DNA of 64,000 nt, taken from assembly GCA_023634235.1 (NCBI GenBank), contig JAMKCF010000047.1, positions 558,001 to 622,000 of the forward strand, in the 5' to 3' direction. Below, in pieces: positions 61,100 to 64,000 of this stretch; position 1 is the first letter of the stretch; each line of letters starts with the position of its first letter. The notes beneath the pieces were generated by a model, which was not told the DNA's origin, searched no databases, and worked only from the letters and a program-made list of their open reading frames with translations. Source of the stretch: Pisaster brevispinus (lineage: Eukaryota > Echinodermata > Asteroidea > Forcipulatida > Asteriidae). A program made the translations under genes and the position numbers.

Positions 61100-62096
61100 A
61101 TCACCATGGGCAATGTCAACAATGTCAAGTGTAAAAGTTGAGGGGCAAGAGTGGATCCAGGATTTTCCAAAAGGGGGGGGGGGCGTGAAATGTACAAAGT
61201 CCTAACGGCGTGGGGTCCGGAAAATTTTGGATTCTAGATGTTCTGTGCTGCAATCTCAGGCCACTTTAACCAATTTCTTTAGCCCAAAAAAATAAATAAA
61301 TAAAAAAAATCCTGAAAGGAGGGGCGTGTCCCCCTGGATCCCTGCTTGGGGTTGGGGGGAGAGGTGATAGGGGATATGATGCTGAATTGAAGGGGTGTGT
61401 GTTTGGTCATTAACCCCACCCCATGGCCTATCTTGGTTCCCACCACTCAAATGAGGTGTAAATGTAACGCGTGTAAATAAAGGGGCAGGAAATCTGGGGT
61501 TTGTGGGGAGTTGGGGATTGGGGTTGTGGGGAGTTGGGGTGGGGGGGGGGATGCCCGGACTTTGGTGGAGTCTTTTTTCCATACCAGGAGGGTGGGTTGT
61601 AAATTTCTTCTTATTCCCAAATGTTTAAACCAGTGTGTGAAGTGTAGAAAATAAAGAAACAATATCACTTCATGTACCTTAAACAGTGTTTGTGTAATTT
61701 TTTTCCAGACGGATGTTGTTTCACATACATGTATAATGAGTACTGTATGACATAAAAACTAAAAAATTATTAATTGTATGATATCAATGTATAGTTTGAA
61801 AAAGTTGGTATGGTTCCATTGAACAGTTTTACATCTAGGTAAAACAGTCTGCGAGCAGTACAAGAAGGTGGTTGCTAAAGTGATTTTTGTGGTTCAGTGT
61901 GTGAGTTATTGATTTACTTTAACTCCGACTTTAACGTTCATTTTCTTAAAAGCCTCCTTTAAGACTTCCGATTTCTAAGAAGTCATAATTTCAAAAGTAT
62001 ACCACCTATATGAGTCCACTATAGCTTATTCTAAAGCTTAAAATGCGAGGAATCCAATCGTGTAAAAATCTCATTTAAAAAAGGGTTTGACATCAG
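61100..62096. other. no gene seen; G-rich low complexity
   Basis: 61165-61600 has several G runs (61175, 61540) and gttggggattgggg iterations. The rest shows nothing. Confidence 0.5.
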
Positions 62097-62104
62097 CCTG
62101 GTTT

Positions 62105-63129
62105 TAAGCTTGGGCGGTTCCAGAAATTTGGGACTTGGTTTCGGTTCTGAAAAAAAAGCTCAATTCTGAGTCGGACCCGGTTACACTAAATTCAATACAA
62201 AACATAAGCCACCCAGTTTTGAGTCCACACACACAATTGAGCCGATCTATTTTAACCGGAAATACCCCAACAGGTAAATCTGACATCATGGAACTGAGCA
62301 CTAATTCTCCCTCTCCATTGTTGCATACAAACAAGTCTGTGGTTTGGCAATGCACATGGCCCTGCATGAATATGAATATTCATCAACAGCCAACCCATGT
62401 ACATGTACCATACTGTGTGCTGTAGATGGGGCAAGCTTTTATGAATATGGATACATCGGCACCGGCAGCCAATCACAACGCGCTGACTGTTGGCTAGTTT
62501 GTGAACTTTGGACTCTGTATCTCATGCTGCACGGCATACTGGACTTGGTTGTGCACTATGCAGCCACTGCCTAGTGTTGTGGATACCACATACATGTACC
62601 ACACCATGTGCTGTAGATGGGGCAAACTGAAAATGGATACATCGGTAGGTAGCCAATCACGACGTGCTGACTGTTGGTTAGTTTGTGGACTTTGGACTCT
62701 GTATCTCATGCTGCATGGACATGGTTTCAGATGCCTAATTTGCATACCTGTAAGCAGGAGGGGCTAGGGGTCTGTGGTATTGCACTCAGGCACTAGGCAG
62801 CCTGTGTGCTATTTGCTACACGATCTGTGATGCCTAATTTGCATCTGTGTGGAGTGTGTGGAGGGGGAGCAGGGGACTGTGGCAATAAACAAGGTGTGTA
62901 CTGTAATGTACATGCAGCAGGCCACATGTGATAGTCTCTGTGGTCAATGCTTACATCAGGCCTCAACTTTTTGAGCGTTCGGTCCCAGGATTGGCTCCAT
63001 ACACAGAGCCACTAATAATTGGGACTGACGTAAGCGGGTCCTCGGTTCAACAGAAGAGTGGACCCGCCGGTTCGGTTCTCAATTTGGAACTGAGTAGAAC
63101 CGGGGAACCGAAGCAACCGCCCAAGCTTA
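62105..63129. mobile_element. hAT MITE with perfect TIRs and 8-bp duplication
   Basis: 15-bp perfect inverted repeats TAAGCTTGGGCGGTT / AACCGCCCAAGCTTA, flanked by CCTGGTTT on both sides (62097-62104, 63130-63137). The 8-bp duplication is diagnostic of hAT. Non-autonomous: the interior is two tandem units of about 188 bp (starting near 62400 and 62588) plus ccggttc-type subterminal motifs. Confidence 0.92.
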
Positions 63130-63139
63130 CCTGGTTTTG

Positions 63140-64000
63140 GGGTGGTGGGTCACATTTGTTCAGAGCAATTCAAAAAAAGGTTCTTACCTCTCATTGTGAG
63201 CTTCCTGGTTCTTGTCCATCTCCAACTCTCCTGTAGTGTCTTCAGAGCTAGAGCTTCAAGGTAGAGTCTTCAGCATCTGACCTGGGAGTCTCAGACTGGC
63301 TAGGAGATTGGGTTACCATGGTAATGGGTTTCCAAGATGCTGGTGGACATGAGGAGGGACACCTGAGATAAAAGAGAATCAAAGTAAAGAAGAAGGGGTC
63401 AAATATGGGATTCAAAGACTGTCTCAGCCACTAGCCTCAGTCTGATTTGGCATGGCCAATGACTTTGGGTAATACAGGACTTACATGAAGATGAAATCAT
63501 TTAACATTTACTAACCAAAACCAAAATATATTTATTCTGTAAAGAGATTATGGGGAAAAAAGCTTTAAAATCTGCACATTTAATCTTGTTTTTCTGTAAC
63601 TAACACATAAAAAACAGCTATAGGAGTTATTTTTAAAAACTTGTTTTTAAAAACATTTTGAAGTACACTAGTTTTGTGTGGCTACCATTACAATGCATTA
63701 ACCCTAACCATGCTAAATGCAACAATATGCACCAAATGGTAATAGTTGTTGTGATCTGTTGCATTTGGCAGTCAACTCAGATGTCATTTTTTGACTGAAT
63801 TTGTTGCATTCAGCAGTGAAGTGCCTTCATATAGGTTTGGGTGCTTCTCTTTTATCTGAACAACTTATAATGGGTATTTCAAAATATTTTTTATGGGAAA
63901 AGTATTGAGAAGTATGATTTAATATTAGGTAAGAATCATAATTCAAATCATATTCAAAAGACTGTATAACAACAGTTAAACAGTACACTTATGTGCATAC
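63140..64000 (+). repeat. partial TRIM-unit copy D running off the window
   Basis: Matches 15430-15960 in order, including gggcatggccaatgac-like and taatacaggacttacatgaagatg segments. By spacing in unit A, a TRIM gene could start about 3 kb past the window. Confidence 0.65.
63188..63362 (-). pseudogene. recurrent acidic/coiled exon block, copy 5 (minus)
   Basis: Acceptor tatctcag before 63362, donor GTAAG (complement 63183-63187). Contains MVTQSPSQSETPRSDAEDST in one frame and the coil in another; one G is lost in ctacaggagag. Frameshifted. Confidence 0.4.

Overview
This is eukaryotic nuclear DNA, most likely from a marine invertebrate deuterostome such as an echinoderm, hemichordate or amphioxus. 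The reasons are AT-rich sequence, intron signals, RING/B-box/coiled-coil/propeller TRIM genes in tandem, tRNA-derived SINEs, CR1/L2-like LINE remnants and many DNA-transposon remnants. The species is inferred, not shown. No operon, CRISPR or prokaryotic feature is present.

The clearest genes are two intact plus-strand TRIM-type E3 ubiquitin ligase genes: copy A (coding 19256-20977) and copy B (coding 39936-41645). They sit in a tandem segmental duplication (about 15.8-26.2 kb and 36.2-47.3 kb, offset about 20.7 kb). Partial copies of the same ancestral unit occur near 2.3-3.3, 8.0-9.2, 55.0-56.5 and 63.2-64.0 kb. Copy B keeps a plausible promoter and 5' exon (TATA box, kappaB-like site, GTAAGT donor). 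The matching roughly 315 bp is missing upstream of copy A. Copy A has also lost the original stop codon and ends inside the former polyadenylation hexamer.

Layout: 1-15 kb holds two copies of another duplicated block (2.3-7.1 and 8.0-14.9 kb), a piggyBac remnant, a SINE, a pyrimidine-rich minisatellite and a hairpin-ended insertion. 15.4-26.2 kb is TRIM unit A with a Harbinger-like element and a second hairpin-ended insertion. 26.2-35.5 kb holds SINEs, a 1.8 kb TIR element and minus-strand exon fragments resembling TIM22 and 4-aminobutyrate aminotransferase, plus LINE and pogo-like pieces. 36.2-47.3 kb is TRIM unit B, carrying a 1.85 kb insertion with a 4-bp target duplication and large palindromes. 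47.3-57.5 kb holds hAT-like repeats, a LINE 3' half and one good minus-strand exon. 57.5-61.1 kb is a broken, multi-exon transposase-like gene. 62.1-63.1 kb is a textbook hAT MITE. The right edge enters another TRIM-unit copy.

Because the window contains its own duplicates, many insertions can be called by comparing a filled site with an empty sister site. That is the strongest evidence used here. All family names come from recognition of motifs; no search was run.
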